In this document: piece after piece, positions 1 through 8,110 of the stretch
Layout: the number at the start of each line of letters is the position of its first letter
Position numbering within the stretch: position 1 is the first letter of the stretch
Assembly: GCF_025567045.1 (NCBI RefSeq)
Contig: NZ_JAOQJK010000002.1
Location: 62,001-126,000, forward strand
Direction: 5' to 3'
From: Barnesiella propionica
GTDB taxonomy: Bacteria; Bacteroidota; Bacteroidia; Bacteroidales; Barnesiellaceae
DNA length: 64,000 nt
Position numbers and translations under genes: made by a program
Notes under the pieces: model-generated
Told to the model about the DNA's origin: nothing
Database searches by the model: none
What the model saw: only the letters and a program-made list of their open reading frames with translations

Positions 1-1
1 T

Positions 2-967
2 CTATATAACGAAGCTCGTCAGGAAAAGAAAAAAAATAAGGAGATTAAAGCTCTTGTACTTACTCCTACCCGGGAACTGGCTATACAGATTGAAGAAAGT
101 TTTCGGGATTATGCCAAATATACCTCATTACGCCATTGTGTGATATTCGGTGGGGTCAAACAAAAGGCACAAACCGATGAATTACGTAAAGGAGTGGATA
201 TACTTATCGCTACGCCGGGACGTTTGCTGGACCTTGTGGCACAGGGATTCGTGAGTTTGGATGCAATCCGCTATTTTGTTTTGGATGAAGCTGACAGAAT
301 GCTGGATATGGGATTTATTCATGATATAAAGCGTATCCTGCCGAAATTGCCGGTGAAAAGGCAAACCTTGTTTTTTTCGGCGACGATGCCTCCTGCTATA
401 TCTTCTCTATCCCGTTCCATCTTAAAAAATCCCCGGAGGGTCGAAGTTACTCCGGTTTCATCTATTGTGGAGACAATCGAGCAGTATCTTTATTATGTGG
501 AGAAACAAGAGAAAAAAGATTTACTGATTAAGTTACTGGCTGAAAAAGAAGAAGCGTCTTCGGTACTGGTATTTTCCCGTACTAAACATGGTGCGGATAA
601 GATTGCCCGTATATTGTGTAAGGCGGGGATCGGGAGCGAAGCTATACATGGCAATAAATCACAGAATGCCCGTCAAAAGGCTTTGTCCAATTTTAAGTCG
701 CATAAAACACGGGTGCTCATAGCTACCGACATAGCCGCCCGGGGAATCGACGTAAACCAGTTAGAAACGGTAATCAATTACGATCTGCCGGATGTTCCGG
801 AAACTTATGTGCACCGTATAGGCAGAACGGGGCGCGCGGGCAATAGCGGAAAAGCTTATACTTTCTGTTCGCAGGATGAACGGCCGATGTTAAAAGATAT
901 ACAGAAACTTACAGGAAGAGTTTTAAGGCCGTTAAATGCCGGGATAGGAGAAATGTCCGGTTTGTAA
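2..967 (+). CDS. DEAD-box RNA helicase, RhlE-like, 5' end outside window
   Basis: ATP-dependent RNA helicase that remodels RNA structure, usually in ribosome assembly or RNA decay. The frame is open from the window edge and shows motif Ia (PTRELA), Ib (TPGRL), the DEAD box (LDEAD), SAT (FFSATMP), and in the second RecA domain DIAARGID and HRIGRTGRAG. The Q motif and Walker A lie upstream of the window. The open frame begins before the first internal GTG at 140, so that GTG is not the start. The protein stops soon after the helicase core, without a long basic tail, which fits the RhlE group. A strong hairpin terminator follows. DEAD-box identity is certain; the subfamily is inferred. Confidence 0.95.
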   Translation, partial: LYNEARQEKKKNKEIKALVLTPTRELAIQIEESFRDYAKYTSLRHCVIFGGVKQKAQTDELRKGVDILIATPGRLLDLVAQGFVSLDAIRYFVLDEADRMLDMGFIHDIKRILPKLPVKRQTLFFSATMPPAISSLSRSILKNPRRVEVTPVSSIVETIEQYLYYVEKQEKKDLLIKLLAEKEEASSVLVFSRTKHGADKIARILCKAGIGSEAIHGNKSQNARQKALSNFKSHKTRVLIATDIAARGIDVNQLETVINYDLPDVPETYVHRIGRTGRAGNSGKAYTFCSQDERPMLKDIQKLTGRVLRPLNAGIGEMSGL

Positions 968-990
968 TATATCACATACAGAACTTTATA

Positions 991-1024
991 AGAAAGAGGT
1001 ACGGGATTCCCGTACCTCTTTCTT
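991..1024 (+). terminator. Rho-independent terminator after the RNA helicase
   Basis: A perfect 15-bp stem (AGAAAGAGGTACGGG with its complement) closes a 3-nt ATT loop and ends in CTTTCTTATT. It begins 24 bp after the helicase stop. The stem has A-rich and T-rich ends, so it could work on either strand, but only plus-strand genes flank it. Confidence 0.85.
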
Positions 1025-1081
1025 ATTGCAACCGGGTTGTGAATGGAAGAAACTATTTTTGCCCGGTAAAAAGAACAATGC

Positions 1082-1717
1082 ATGAAATGGAATAGATTTA
1101 TTGCGTCTCAATTTGGGAAACCATCGGGGATATCCGGTATTGTGGCGACTTTCATAATGAATAGAATGAATGGAAAATTATATCGTTTTGTTGAGGACAA
1201 ACTGAGTTTGAAACCCGGAGAAAAAGTTCTGGATATAGGTTTCGGGAACGGAAGCTTTATCCGTCGGCTGTCCGGCATAGGAAAAGGTAATAAAATTTAT
1301 GGTATAGATATCTCTGAGGATATGTTAAAAGTAGCAGTAAAGAAGAATAGGAATGCCGTTTTACAGGGAAGAATGGATCTAAAGGTCGGTGATGTTATCT
1401 CATTACCATATGAGGATAGTACTTTTGATAAGATATATACGATAAATACCCTTTATTTTTGGAAAGATCCGGTAAAAGGACTGAAAGAGATCGGACGGGT
1501 ATTGAACCCGGATGGAAAATGTTTTCTGGTCGGTTATGAGAAAGAATGGCTGGATAAGATACCTTGTACCCGGTATGGTTTCAGAAAATATGATTTTCCG
1601 GCTATTTTGCGTATGATAGACAAAGCCGGGTTGGTAATAGTAAATACCGAACCTATAGAAGAACGCAAGTCTTACGGTATGACCATTTCCCGGCATCCCT
1701 ATTCTTTATTTCCCTGA
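1082..1717 (+). CDS. Class I SAM-dependent methyltransferase, UbiE-like fold
   Basis: The protein (211 aa) has a short N-terminal region, then motif I (VLDIGFGNGSF, about residues 50-60), the acidic residue ending strand beta-2 (IYGIDIS), motif II (GDVISLPYEDSTFDKIYTINTLYF) and the ARVLNPDG-like motif III (GRVLNPDGKCFLVG). This is the Methyltransf_11 arrangement. The substrate cannot be read from sequence. The ATG at 1082 sits 56 bp after the terminator hairpin. It is separated by 13 bp from the convergent acetyltransferase and appears to be a single-gene unit. Fold and SAM binding are well supported; no pathway is. Confidence 0.85.
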   Translation: MKWNRFIASQFGKPSGISGIVATFIMNRMNGKLYRFVEDKLSLKPGEKVLDIGFGNGSFIRRLSGIGKGNKIYGIDISEDMLKVAVKKNRNAVLQGRMDLKVGDVISLPYEDSTFDKIYTINTLYFWKDPVKGLKEIGRVLNPDGKCFLVGYEKEWLDKIPCTRYGFRKYDFPAILRMIDKAGLVIVNTEPIEERKSYGMTISRHPYSLFP

Positions 1718-1730
1718 AGTATATAATAGA

Positions 1731-2294
1731 TTATTGTCCTGTAAGTTTCTTGATTATTCTGGCCGGAACTCCGGCAGCCATGCAGTCATCGGGAATATCT
1801 TTACTTACGACGGAGCCTGCTCCTATAACGCAGCGGTTGCCTATTGTCACCCCGGGACATATCACCGCACCTCCTCCAATCCAGCAGTCGTCTCCTATAC
1901 TGATAGGTTCTCCATGTTCTATTCCGGTAGCCCGTAGTTTATAGTCTATAGGATGCATAGGGGCGTATAATTGTACGTTAGGTCCTATAAGGATATTTTT
2001 TCCCAGTGTTATTTTTGCCGTATCCAGAATAGTGCAGTTATAATTGATAAAACCGTTTTCTCCACCGTAGATATTAAATCCGAAATCACATAGAAAAGGC
2101 GGCTGAATGACCAGTGACGGATGAGCATGAGGAAGTAATTTGTGAAGGAGTTCTTTTCCTTCATCGCATCGTACGAAATACCTGTTGTTATATTGTTCCA
2201 GCAGCGTAAGCGCATCCCGGTGCATTTTCGTTAGTTCCGGGTCATACGGACTGTATTCTTCACCGTCCGCCATTTTTTCTTTTTCTGTTTTCAT
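1731..2294 (-). CDS. Sugar O-acetyltransferase, maltose/galactoside acetyltransferase family
   Basis: The protein (187 aa) transfers acetyl groups from acetyl-CoA to sugar hydroxyls in this family. The N-terminal Mac segment is visible (MADGEEYSPYDPELTKMHRDALTLLEQYN, here cited in two halves: residues 8-25 and 26-36). The C-terminal left-handed beta-helix has hexapeptide repeats with the catalytic-loop region YAPMHPID (family catalytic His), then IGDDCWIGGGAVICPGV and IGAGSVVSKDIPD. Length matches LacA/Maa proteins. It is convergent with the upstream methyltransferase and divergent from the DUF2867 gene. The true acceptor sugar is unknown. Confidence 0.9.
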   Translation of the reverse strand: MKTEKEKMADGEEYSPYDPELTKMHRDALTLLEQYNNRYFVRCDEGKELLHKLLPHAHPSLVIQPPFLCDFGFNIYGGENGFINYNCTILDTAKITLGKNILIGPNVQLYAPMHPIDYKLRATGIEHGEPISIGDDCWIGGGAVICPGVTIGNRCVIGAGSVVSKDIPDDCMAAGVPARIIKKLTGQ

Positions 2295-2369
2295 CTTTTT
2301 TTATTGTGGCCTCGTAAAGTTAATCATAACTTTATTATTATATATGATTTGTAGCGTGAAGAGTGGTAT

Positions 2370-2415
2370 TTTCTCCGGTTTCGGGCTTGAGACCCCGGAG
2401 AAATATTTATCTTTG
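2370..2415 (+). promoter_or_regulatory. Candidate promoter with an overlapping inverted repeat
   Basis: TATCTTTG at 2408-2415 matches the Bacteroidetes -7 box TAnnTTTG exactly, with CTTG at 2386-2389 about 18 bp upstream as a weak -33 box. A 9-bp inverted repeat (TTTCTCCGG at 2370-2378 and its complement at 2395-2403) brackets the -33 element, so it could be an operator. A second 9-bp inverted repeat (2432-2440 and 2483-2491) would form in the leader RNA. It would drive the DUF2867-glyoxalase pair. The boxes are seen; function is inferred. Confidence 0.45.
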
Positions 2416-2545
2416 TTCGTCTTGTTATCGCAAAACGACATAATAAAATAATAACAGATGAAGAATATATGAAGTTTGAATTTGTCGTTTTATTGTCTAA
2501 GCTATAGAGTCCTGTAATACTTTATCTTATAATGACTGGATTGAA

Positions 2546-3004
2546 ATGAAAGAAAGCCTGATAGAAAAATATTTGCCGGCAGATTATTCCGACAGATTTA
2601 CACGCCGGATAAAAACCGGAAAAAAAATAGAACCGGGCGATCTCCTTACAGGTATGTTCGGCATGACTCCCGGATGGGTAAATGTACTTATGAAAATCAG
2701 GAATATGATTGTAAAGCCATTCGGCATAAAGAGTGGAAATCTCGGGACGGAATTTTCTAAAACAGTAAACGAGCAGAATGACGATGAAGCTGTTATAGGG
2801 ATGGATGACAAGCATCTGGAATTTCATGTTTCTGTCGGTGTATTTGCCGTTGAAGAGAATGAACAGGAAATAACCGTAACCACGGTCGTTAAATATCATA
2901 ATACATTGGGACGGCTTTATTTCTTTATGGTATTTCCTTTTCATAAAATCATAGTTCCGGTCATGACAGACCGCGTAATAGCAAAAATTATTATTAAAAA
3001 ATGA
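2546..3004 (+). CDS. DUF2867 family protein
   Basis: A 152-aa protein with the DUF2867 pattern: a basic segment ending IVKPFGIK, then DDKHLEFHVSVGV, TTVVKYHNTLGRLY and a C-terminal hydrophobic stretch FFMVFPFHKIIVPVM. The family has no proven activity; it sits in START/SRPBCC-like superfamilies and occurs alone or fused to NAD-binding domains. Its stop overlaps the next start (ATGA at 3001-3004), so it is translationally coupled to the glyoxalase-fold protein. The ATG at 2546 gives the family's usual N-terminus. Family assignment is by remembered pattern. Confidence 0.75.
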   Translation: MKESLIEKYLPADYSDRFTRRIKTGKKIEPGDLLTGMFGMTPGWVNVLMKIRNMIVKPFGIKSGNLGTEFSKTVNEQNDDEAVIGMDDKHLEFHVSVGVFAVEENEQEITVTTVVKYHNTLGRLYFFMVFPFHKIIVPVMTDRVIAKIIIKK

Positions 3005-3384
3005 AAGTACATCATTTGGCTCTGTGGACACATCATCTGGAAGAGATGAAAGATTTTTACTGCACCTGGTTCGGAGGAGAGTGCAGCGAAAAATATGTGA
3101 ATCCGGTGAAACAATTCGAATCTTATTTTATTCGATTCGTTTCGGGAGCATCCCTCGAAATCATGAGACGTCCTGATATTACTGTCATTGAACCTGGAGA
3201 ATATAAGGGCTATTGTCATATAGCATTTGATGCAGGTTCCGAAGAAAGGGTAATAGCCTTGACGGAAGCTCTGAGGGATGCCGGCTATACGGTCGCCGGA
3301 GAGCCCCGTACGACCGGGGACGGATATTTTGAAAGTGTGATACTGGATATTGACGGAAACCGGATAGAACTGGTAGCCGGGTGA
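3001..3384 (+). CDS. VOC (glyoxalase/bleomycin-resistance) superfamily protein
   Basis: A 127-aa single-domain vicinal oxygen chelate protein. It opens with KVHHLALWTHHLEEMKDFYCTWFGG, where the first His and the FY..WFGG element are the usual first half of the beta-alpha-beta-beta-beta unit, and ends with DGDGYFESVILDIDGNRIELVAG-like motifs (DGYFES and DIDGNRIEL) carrying the metal-ligand Glu. Such proteins include glyoxalase I and antibiotic-binding proteins; the substrate is not predictable. It overlaps the DUF2867 gene by 4 bp. Confidence 0.88.
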   Translation: MKVHHLALWTHHLEEMKDFYCTWFGGECSEKYVNPVKQFESYFIRFVSGASLEIMRRPDITVIEPGEYKGYCHIAFDAGSEERVIALTEALRDAGYTVAGEPRTTGDGYFESVILDIDGNRIELVAG

Positions 3385-3434
3385 TTATTTTCGTTTTTAG
3401 CAAGTTTGGAAAAGTTCGTGTAATTGTCATAAGG

Positions 3435-3442
3435 TATTTTTG
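3435..3442 (+). promoter_or_regulatory. Candidate -7 promoter box for the AraC/GyrI gene
   Basis: TATTTTTG matches TAnnTTTG exactly. Transcription would begin about 7 bp downstream, which places the upstream in-frame TTG at 3440 before the transcript start and supports the ATG at 3464 as the true start. No convincing -33 box at the right distance was seen. Confidence 0.35.
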
Positions 3443-3463
3443 TTTCGGAAAACCAAAAGAATC

Positions 3464-4321
3464 ATGCAACAAAGACCAACGACGATAGAAGATTATCACG
3501 AAAGGGTGAATAGACTCGTAGAGTACATCAACAATCATCTGGAAGAAAATATCGATCTGGGAGTACTGGCCGTTATGTCCGGGTTCTCACCCTGGCATTT
3601 TCACCGGATAACCAAAGCTTTTTTGGGAGAGCCGATAGGTGCTTTTATTGTAAGAATGCGCATGGAGGCTGCAGCTCGTTTATTGCGTTATTCAGTTCTT
3701 CCCATAGGGGAAATCGCTTACCGGATAGGATATGACGTACCATCTTCCCTGTCGAAGTCTTTTAAGCGGTTTTATGGTATTTCTCCTAAAGAATATCGTA
3801 TTAATAAAGACTACACGATTATGAAACCAGTAGAATTAAGGCCCGAATTGGATGTGGAGGCCGAAGTAAAAGAATTACAATCTTTCCGGGTTGTTTATGT
3901 TCGTCTTACAGGAGGATATAGCAATAACGATTATTGTGCCGCATGGAACAAATTATACGGTTACATGGCGGCAAACCGTTTGGATATGTCCGATGTGGAA
4001 CATATATGTGTATATCATAACGATCCTAAGGTTACTCCCGGAGACAAATTACGCACTGATGTTTGCCTTTCAGTACTGCAGGATGTTTCTCCTGTAGGAG
4101 AGATAGGAACGAAAGTGATTGAAGGTGGGAAATATGCCGTATTTCGTTATAAAGGATATTATGAGAACCTGAGTTCCGTATATGATACTATTTACGCCTG
4201 TTGGTTGCCCGAATTAGGATACTCTCTAAGGAATATCCCCGGTTATGAGAAATATTTGAATCATCCGGGAAATACAAAGCCGGAGGATTTGCTTACCGAA
4301 ATTTATATACCTGTCGGATAA
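3464..4321 (+). CDS. AraC-family regulator with C-terminal GyrI-like domain
   Basis: The N-terminal AraC/XylS double helix-turn-helix covers residues 10-105 (YINNHLEENIDLGVLA, GFSPWHFHRITKAFLG, then IAYRIGYDVPSSLSKSFKRFYGISPKEYR). The C-terminal GyrI-like effector-binding domain follows, starting near VRLTGGYS and ending in EIYIPV, the usual terminal motif. This layout matches the Rob/SoxS-like ligand-responsive activators in which the GyrI domain senses a small molecule. The start at 3464 is chosen over an in-frame TTG at 3440 because the latter lies in the -7 box. A hairpin terminator follows. Confidence 0.92.
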   Translation: MQQRPTTIEDYHERVNRLVEYINNHLEENIDLGVLAVMSGFSPWHFHRITKAFLGEPIGAFIVRMRMEAAARLLRYSVLPIGEIAYRIGYDVPSSLSKSFKRFYGISPKEYRINKDYTIMKPVELRPELDVEAEVKELQSFRVVYVRLTGGYSNNDYCAAWNKLYGYMAANRLDMSDVEHICVYHNDPKVTPGDKLRTDVCLSVLQDVSPVGEIGTKVIEGGKYAVFRYKGYYENLSSVYDTIYACWLPELGYSLRNIPGYEKYLNHPGNTKPEDLLTEIYIPVG

Positions 4322-4339
4322 ATGTTATGATAAAAACAG

Positions 4340-4368
4340 ATCGGGGAAAACAAATCGTTTTTCCCGAT
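4340..4368 (+). terminator. Terminator after the AraC/GyrI gene
   Basis: An 11-bp stem with one G-T pair (ATCGGGGAAAA with TTTTTCCCGAT) and a 7-nt loop, followed by ATTCTTTATT. Confidence 0.7.
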
Positions 4369-4428
4369 ATTCTTTATTGGAGGCAATAGAACTTTTCTGT
4401 CATCCGGTCGTTCTATTTTAATTAAGAT

Positions 4429-5316
4429 ATGTATAAAATGAAGATCAAGACAGTACAGCAAATATTACCTCCTCCTCCTTCTCACATGGTGGGCGATGGT
4501 TTTAGGGTTCATAATTTCTTTCCTGGCGGATATAATATGGGGCACGACAGAATGAGCCCGTTCATTTTGTTGGACTATAATGCTAAAATGGAATTCTCAC
4601 CCCGGGATATCCCTCGTGGAGTGGGAGTACATCCTCATCGTGGATTTGAAACGGTAACTTTTGCTTACCACGGTAAAGTAGCGCATCATGACAGCCGGGG
4701 GAACCGCGGAGTAATAGGTGAGGGAGATATTCAGTGGATGACGGCGGCGGCAGGAATCCTCCATAAAGAATATCATGAACTGGAATACAGTAAAAGAGGA
4801 GGACCGTTCCAAATGGTCCAGTTGTGGATTAATTTGCCGGCGAAGTATAAAATGACTGAGCCCGGCTACCAAGCCATTGTCAATCGTATGATACCCAAAT
4901 ATGAAATACCGGATAACGGAGGCACAGTAGAAGTCGTTGCAGGGGAATATGAAGGGATTAAAGGTATAGCCCGTACATTCAGTCCTATGAATATATATAG
5001 TATTCGTATGAATGAAAGTGCATATTTGAATATGTCTTTGCCAACGGATTATAATACCGGAATATTAGTCATAGAAGGAAATGTGCGTGTAAATGAACAG
5101 GATGATGCTCCTGCCGACCATTTTATCCTGTTCCGTAATGACGGTGAAGAGTTCGGGCTTTATACCTCATCGGGTTGTGTGCTGTTATTGCTGAGCGGAG
5201 AACCCATTCGGGAACCTGTTGTGGCGTATGGACCTTTTGTAATGAATACGAAAGAGGAAATATTACAGGCTTACCAGGATGTAAATACAGGGAAGTTCGG
5301 TAAATTGGAAGATTAA
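4429..5316 (+). CDS. Pirin family bicupin protein
   Basis: A 295-aa pirin-like protein. The first cupin carries the iron ligands: HPHRGFETVTF (two His), then AGILHKEYHE in which the His and a Glu complete the site. MVQLWINLPAKYKM links to the second cupin (AYLNMSLPTDYNTGILVIEG). Bacterial pirins include quercetinases and regulatory proteins, so the activity cannot be fixed. A second Met lies three codons in, at 4438. The gene converges on the SDR gene and their 3' ends overlap by 4 bp. Confidence 0.9.
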   Translation: MYKMKIKTVQQILPPPPSHMVGDGFRVHNFFPGGYNMGHDRMSPFILLDYNAKMEFSPRDIPRGVGVHPHRGFETVTFAYHGKVAHHDSRGNRGVIGEGDIQWMTAAAGILHKEYHELEYSKRGGPFQMVQLWINLPAKYKMTEPGYQAIVNRMIPKYEIPDNGGTVEVVAGEYEGIKGIARTFSPMNIYSIRMNESAYLNMSLPTDYNTGILVIEGNVRVNEQDDAPADHFILFRNDGEEFGLYTSSGCVLLLLSGEPIREPVVAYGPFVMNTKEEILQAYQDVNTGKFGKLED

Positions 5317-6041
5317 CCGTTCTTTACAGGTAATCTTTCCCATATCCGGCGGGGGATCAGTTTCCAGAAAAATACGAGCAAGCGGTATCTCCGGTCTATA
5401 ATGGCAATCCGTTTTTTCCGGTCGAGAGCGTGTACGATATGTTCTGCTACTTTTCTTGGGTTCATTAACATGGGATATTTTCCCCCTTTCAATAAGTCGG
5501 TAGCGACAAATCCCGGTCTTATATCGGTAAACGAAATATTTAATTTTTCCATTCGGGATAACTGGGATAAAGCTTCTATGTATGTGTTCTGGAAGCGTTT
5601 GGTCGCAGAATAAGCGGCTGCTATACCTAATCCTTTGGTTCCGGCGATGGAACTGATAACGGCGATATGTCCTCTCCCTTTTTGTCTAAAGTATCCGAAT
5701 GCCGTAGTAATGACCCGGATAAAACCTTCGACATTTGTTTTTGCCGTATTTAATTCGATATCGGGATTTAACATGGGATTTTGACTTCCTATGCCCGAGC
5801 ATAAAAGCAATATATCCATACCTCCTGTTTTTTCGATCAGATTGTTTATTTTAACCGGAGCATCTTCCTGGGTAATATCTATAGTTTCCGTCTCTACCCG
5901 TTCGGGAGAGATCGATTGTAATTCGGTCAGGGCAGTTTCGCGTCTACCTGCTATACCTGTTTTCCAGCCCTGTTTTATATATGCCAGGGCAACTTCTTTA
6001 CCTATACCCGATGTGGCTCCGATAATGACGATTCTTTTCAT
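5313..6041 (-). CDS. Short-chain dehydrogenase/reductase (SDR)
   Basis: A 242-aa classical SDR. The Rossmann nucleotide motif GATSGIGKE is at residues 8-16, NVEGFI follows, and the catalytic Ser (VISSIAG) and YxxxK (YSATK) are present. RPGFVATDL follows the active site. The C-terminus is basic and hydrophobic (YRLLVFFWKLIPRRIW), suggesting membrane association, as in several Bacteroidetes SDRs. The substrate is unknown. It is convergent with pirin and lacks an obvious operon partner. Confidence 0.9.
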   Translation of the reverse strand: MKRIVIIGATSGIGKEVALAYIKQGWKTGIAGRRETALTELQSISPERVETETIDITQEDAPVKINNLIEKTGGMDILLLCSGIGSQNPMLNPDIELNTAKTNVEGFIRVITTAFGYFRQKGRGHIAVISSIAGTKGLGIAAAYSATKRFQNTYIEALSQLSRMEKLNISFTDIRPGFVATDLLKGGKYPMLMNPRKVAEHIVHALDRKKRIAIIDRRYRLLVFFWKLIPRRIWERLPVKNG

Positions 6042-6115
6042 ATAATTTATTTAAGGTTTTTATCGGTCTGACTTCATCGATTTAATAATAAACTTTTAGC
6101 AAAGCCATTGATTAC

Positions 6116-6868
6116 TTATTGGCAAACAAATATTTGTTTGTCGGAGTTATCATAAAACACTTCTTCTTCGAAACTTCCGAATTTATGAATAATTTTAAAA
6201 CCATTCCATTCCAGATAAGAATCTAATTCTTGAGGAAAGAATAATCTCATATCCAGATTTTGAATCGAATCAAACTCACCATTAATAAAATAATGCCATT
6301 CTATGCGGTTTATCTGGGTTTTTCTTTCATATCGCATGATTTGCCTTATCAATATGTCCCTTCCGTCTACGGTTGTATATTCGGCAACTTTTGTTTGTTT
6401 TTTTGAATGTTCAACAATATACTGAATATTGGGATTAAAACAATCTAACAGAAATAAACCTCCTGTTTTGAGATGATTTTTAACGGCATTTAATGCCATA
6501 AATAAATCTTCATTTTGATATAAATGATGGATTGAATTAAAAGGAATAAAAATAAAGTCATATTTTTTCTGTAAATCCAAAGTTCTGATATCTGCTTCAA
6601 TAAACTCGACTTTTAGTCCTGCTTCGGATGCTTTTATTTTTGCTTGTTCGAGCATAGAAGAAGTGTGATCTACCCCGCTAATATCATATCCGTCCTTTGC
6701 TATCGGAATAGTAAGTCTGCCCGTGCCGCAACAAAGCTCAAGTATACGGGCATCTTTATTTTCCGGCAGCCACCGTTTGTAAAATTCCAAATCATCTATG
6801 TGGGTGTTCATTCCATCATAAATATTAGCATCATAAATTAAATCTCCAACTTTATAATTGCTGTTCAT
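6116..6868 (-). CDS. SAM-dependent methyltransferase
   Basis: A 250-aa class I methyltransferase starting MNSNYKVGDLIYDANIYD. Motif I is ILELCCGTGRLT, followed by GVDHTSSMLEQA, EADIRTLDL, FDFIFIPFNSIHHL-like motif II and a strand LLDCFNP. The frame stays open upstream to 7003, but that stretch overlaps the preceding YgbA-type gene, so the ATG at 6868, 5 bp after that gene's stop, is the likely start. Coupling to the YgbA-type gene suggests a shared role, which is not identified. Confidence 0.85.
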   Translation of the reverse strand: MNSNYKVGDLIYDANIYDGMNTHIDDLEFYKRWLPENKDARILELCCGTGRLTIPIAKDGYDISGVDHTSSMLEQAKIKASEAGLKVEFIEADIRTLDLQKKYDFIFIPFNSIHHLYQNEDLFMALNAVKNHLKTGGLFLLDCFNPNIQYIVEHSKKQTKVAEYTTVDGRDILIRQIMRYERKTQINRIEWHYFINGEFDSIQNLDMRLFFPQELDSYLEWNGFKIIHKFGSFEEEVFYDNSDKQIFVCQ

Positions 6869-6873
6869 TTTGT

Positions 6874-7170
6874 TTATTTTAAGTAATGACGTAATAATTC
6901 GAGAGGAGCATACCAAATCATACGTGGTCCCATATATCGCATTACTTCTTTTATTCGTTTTTTCATCTCTGGTTTGTAGCAATGTACCGGACATTTTTTG
7001 CACGAATGTTTTTTCTCTCCGAAAGAACAGTGTTCCAATCGTGAATTTGCATAGCTAAGAAGAGACTCGCACTCCGGACAAAGAGTCTTGTTTCTCTCTT
7101 TTTTCCGGCAGTAGAGCCGTATCATCAAGGTTATAATTTCTTTCTCTTTTGCAATGCGTGAACGTGCCAT
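6874..7170 (-). CDS. Nitrous-oxide-stimulated promoter family protein (YgbA_NO)
   Basis: A 98-aa cysteine-rich protein with the YgbA family layout: an N-terminal helix (EKEIITLMIRLYCRK), CPECESLLSYA, then HSCKKCPVHCYKPEMK and MRYMGPRM. In Escherichia coli YgbA is induced by nitric oxide through NsrR; conserved cysteines suggest metal or cluster binding. It is the first gene of a two-gene unit with the methyltransferase, 5 bp apart. No clear promoter was identified upstream. Family assignment is confident; function is known only by regulation in other organisms. Confidence 0.85.
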   Translation of the reverse strand: MARSRIAKEKEIITLMIRLYCRKKERNKTLCPECESLLSYANSRLEHCSFGEKKHSCKKCPVHCYKPEMKKRIKEVMRYMGPRMIWYAPLELLRHYLK

Positions 7171-7325
7171 AAGTTCGTTTTCATATTTTATTTCAAAGAT
7201 AAGGATAAAAAGCGTGAAACAGAATAAGGGGGGAAGATGATATTGTAAATAAGCGTACTTATTGTAAATTGTACGTCAGAATATTATAATCCGTAAAAAT
7301 GGTCTGTCAATCTGTAATTCGTATA

Positions 7326-7356
7326 ATTGAAACCTTATTGTATAAGTTTACTTTTG
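7326..7356 (+). promoter_or_regulatory. Promoter of the secreted cupin gene
   Basis: ATTG at 7326-7329 and TACTTTTG at 7349-7356 are separated by 19 bp, which fits the Bacteroidetes pattern TTTG, 19-21 bp, TAnnTTTG. The start codon at 7393 lies about 30 bp beyond the expected transcript start. Confidence 0.6.
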
Positions 7357-7392
7357 TAAAGTAGATAAAAAAGAATGATTATAGAATAACGT

Positions 7393-7896
7393 ATGGAACA
7401 AATAAATAAAAATTTAATTATTGTGGTATTGACGATATTCGTCATATATCCGCTTAACGCTCAGAATCAGAAAATGGATAAAAAAACAGAATTTGAACAG
7501 ATTTTTCCACTTGGCGAAAAGAATGATAGTTTTTCGCAATATTTCATAGGCCGCTCATATCTCGCTCCGGTAAGTAATAACGAGACATTGGGTACGCATA
7601 TTTTTAATGTTACGTTTGAGCCGGGATGTCGCAACAACTGGCACAGCCATACCGGCGGACAGTTACTTATATGTATTGCCGGCCGGGGATATTATCAGGA
7701 GAGAGATAAAACAGCCCGGGAACTACTTCCCGGCGATGTGGTCGAGATAGCTCCGGATGCGGTTCACTGGCATGGAGCGGCTCCGGACAGTTGGTTTTCA
7801 CATCTGGCAGTAGAATGTAATTCCGCTACGAATAAGAATATATGGTTTGAGCCTGTGAATGATGAACAATATCTTGAAGCAACAGCAAAACCGTAA
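7393..7896 (+). CDS. Secreted single-domain cupin
   Basis: A 167-aa protein with a signal peptide (about residues 1-23, NLIIVVLTIFVIYPLNA, likely cut before QNQ). The cupin shows motif 1 NNWHSHTGGQLLICIAGRGYYQE with two metal His and motif 2 PGDVVEIAPDAVHWHGAAP with the last His, so metal binding is likely. Cupins of this length are often linked to carboxymuconolactone-decarboxylase-like proteins. The periplasmic signal is unusual for that group. A good promoter precedes it. Confidence 0.85.
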   Translation: MEQINKNLIIVVLTIFVIYPLNAQNQKMDKKTEFEQIFPLGEKNDSFSQYFIGRSYLAPVSNNETLGTHIFNVTFEPGCRNNWHSHTGGQLLICIAGRGYYQERDKTARELLPGDVVEIAPDAVHWHGAAPDSWFSHLAVECNSATNKNIWFEPVNDEQYLEATAKP

Positions 7897-7933
7897 GTCT
7901 TTTTTTTATAAGAGCCAAAAAACTATTTGCAGT

Positions 7934-8038
7934 ATGGCGAATACGTATGCGGCTGAAATTCTTTTTGAAGAGGCAGGAATGGTTGATTATGACAGATTGA
8001 GGGGAGCAGGGATGGTTTATTTTAAGACAAGAGAATAG
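7934..8038 (+). other. Possible 34-residue open frame or gene remnant
   Basis: An ATG-initiated frame (MANTYAAEILFEEAGM...) runs to a TAG at 8036. It has no recognisable domain and lies in the gap between the cupin and the aldo/keto reductase. It may be a gene remnant or chance. Confidence 0.15.
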
Positions 8039-8110
8039 GTCTTTATGTGTGTGAGAAAATATAAGGAAGGTATTGATTTGTAATTACCGGAAATTTTTAA
8101 TTGGAAAAAT

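Noticed and set aside
3440..3463. TTG start giving eight extra residues on the AraC/GyrI regulator.
   Set aside because: It falls within the -7 promoter box; the ATG at 3464 gives the normal family start.
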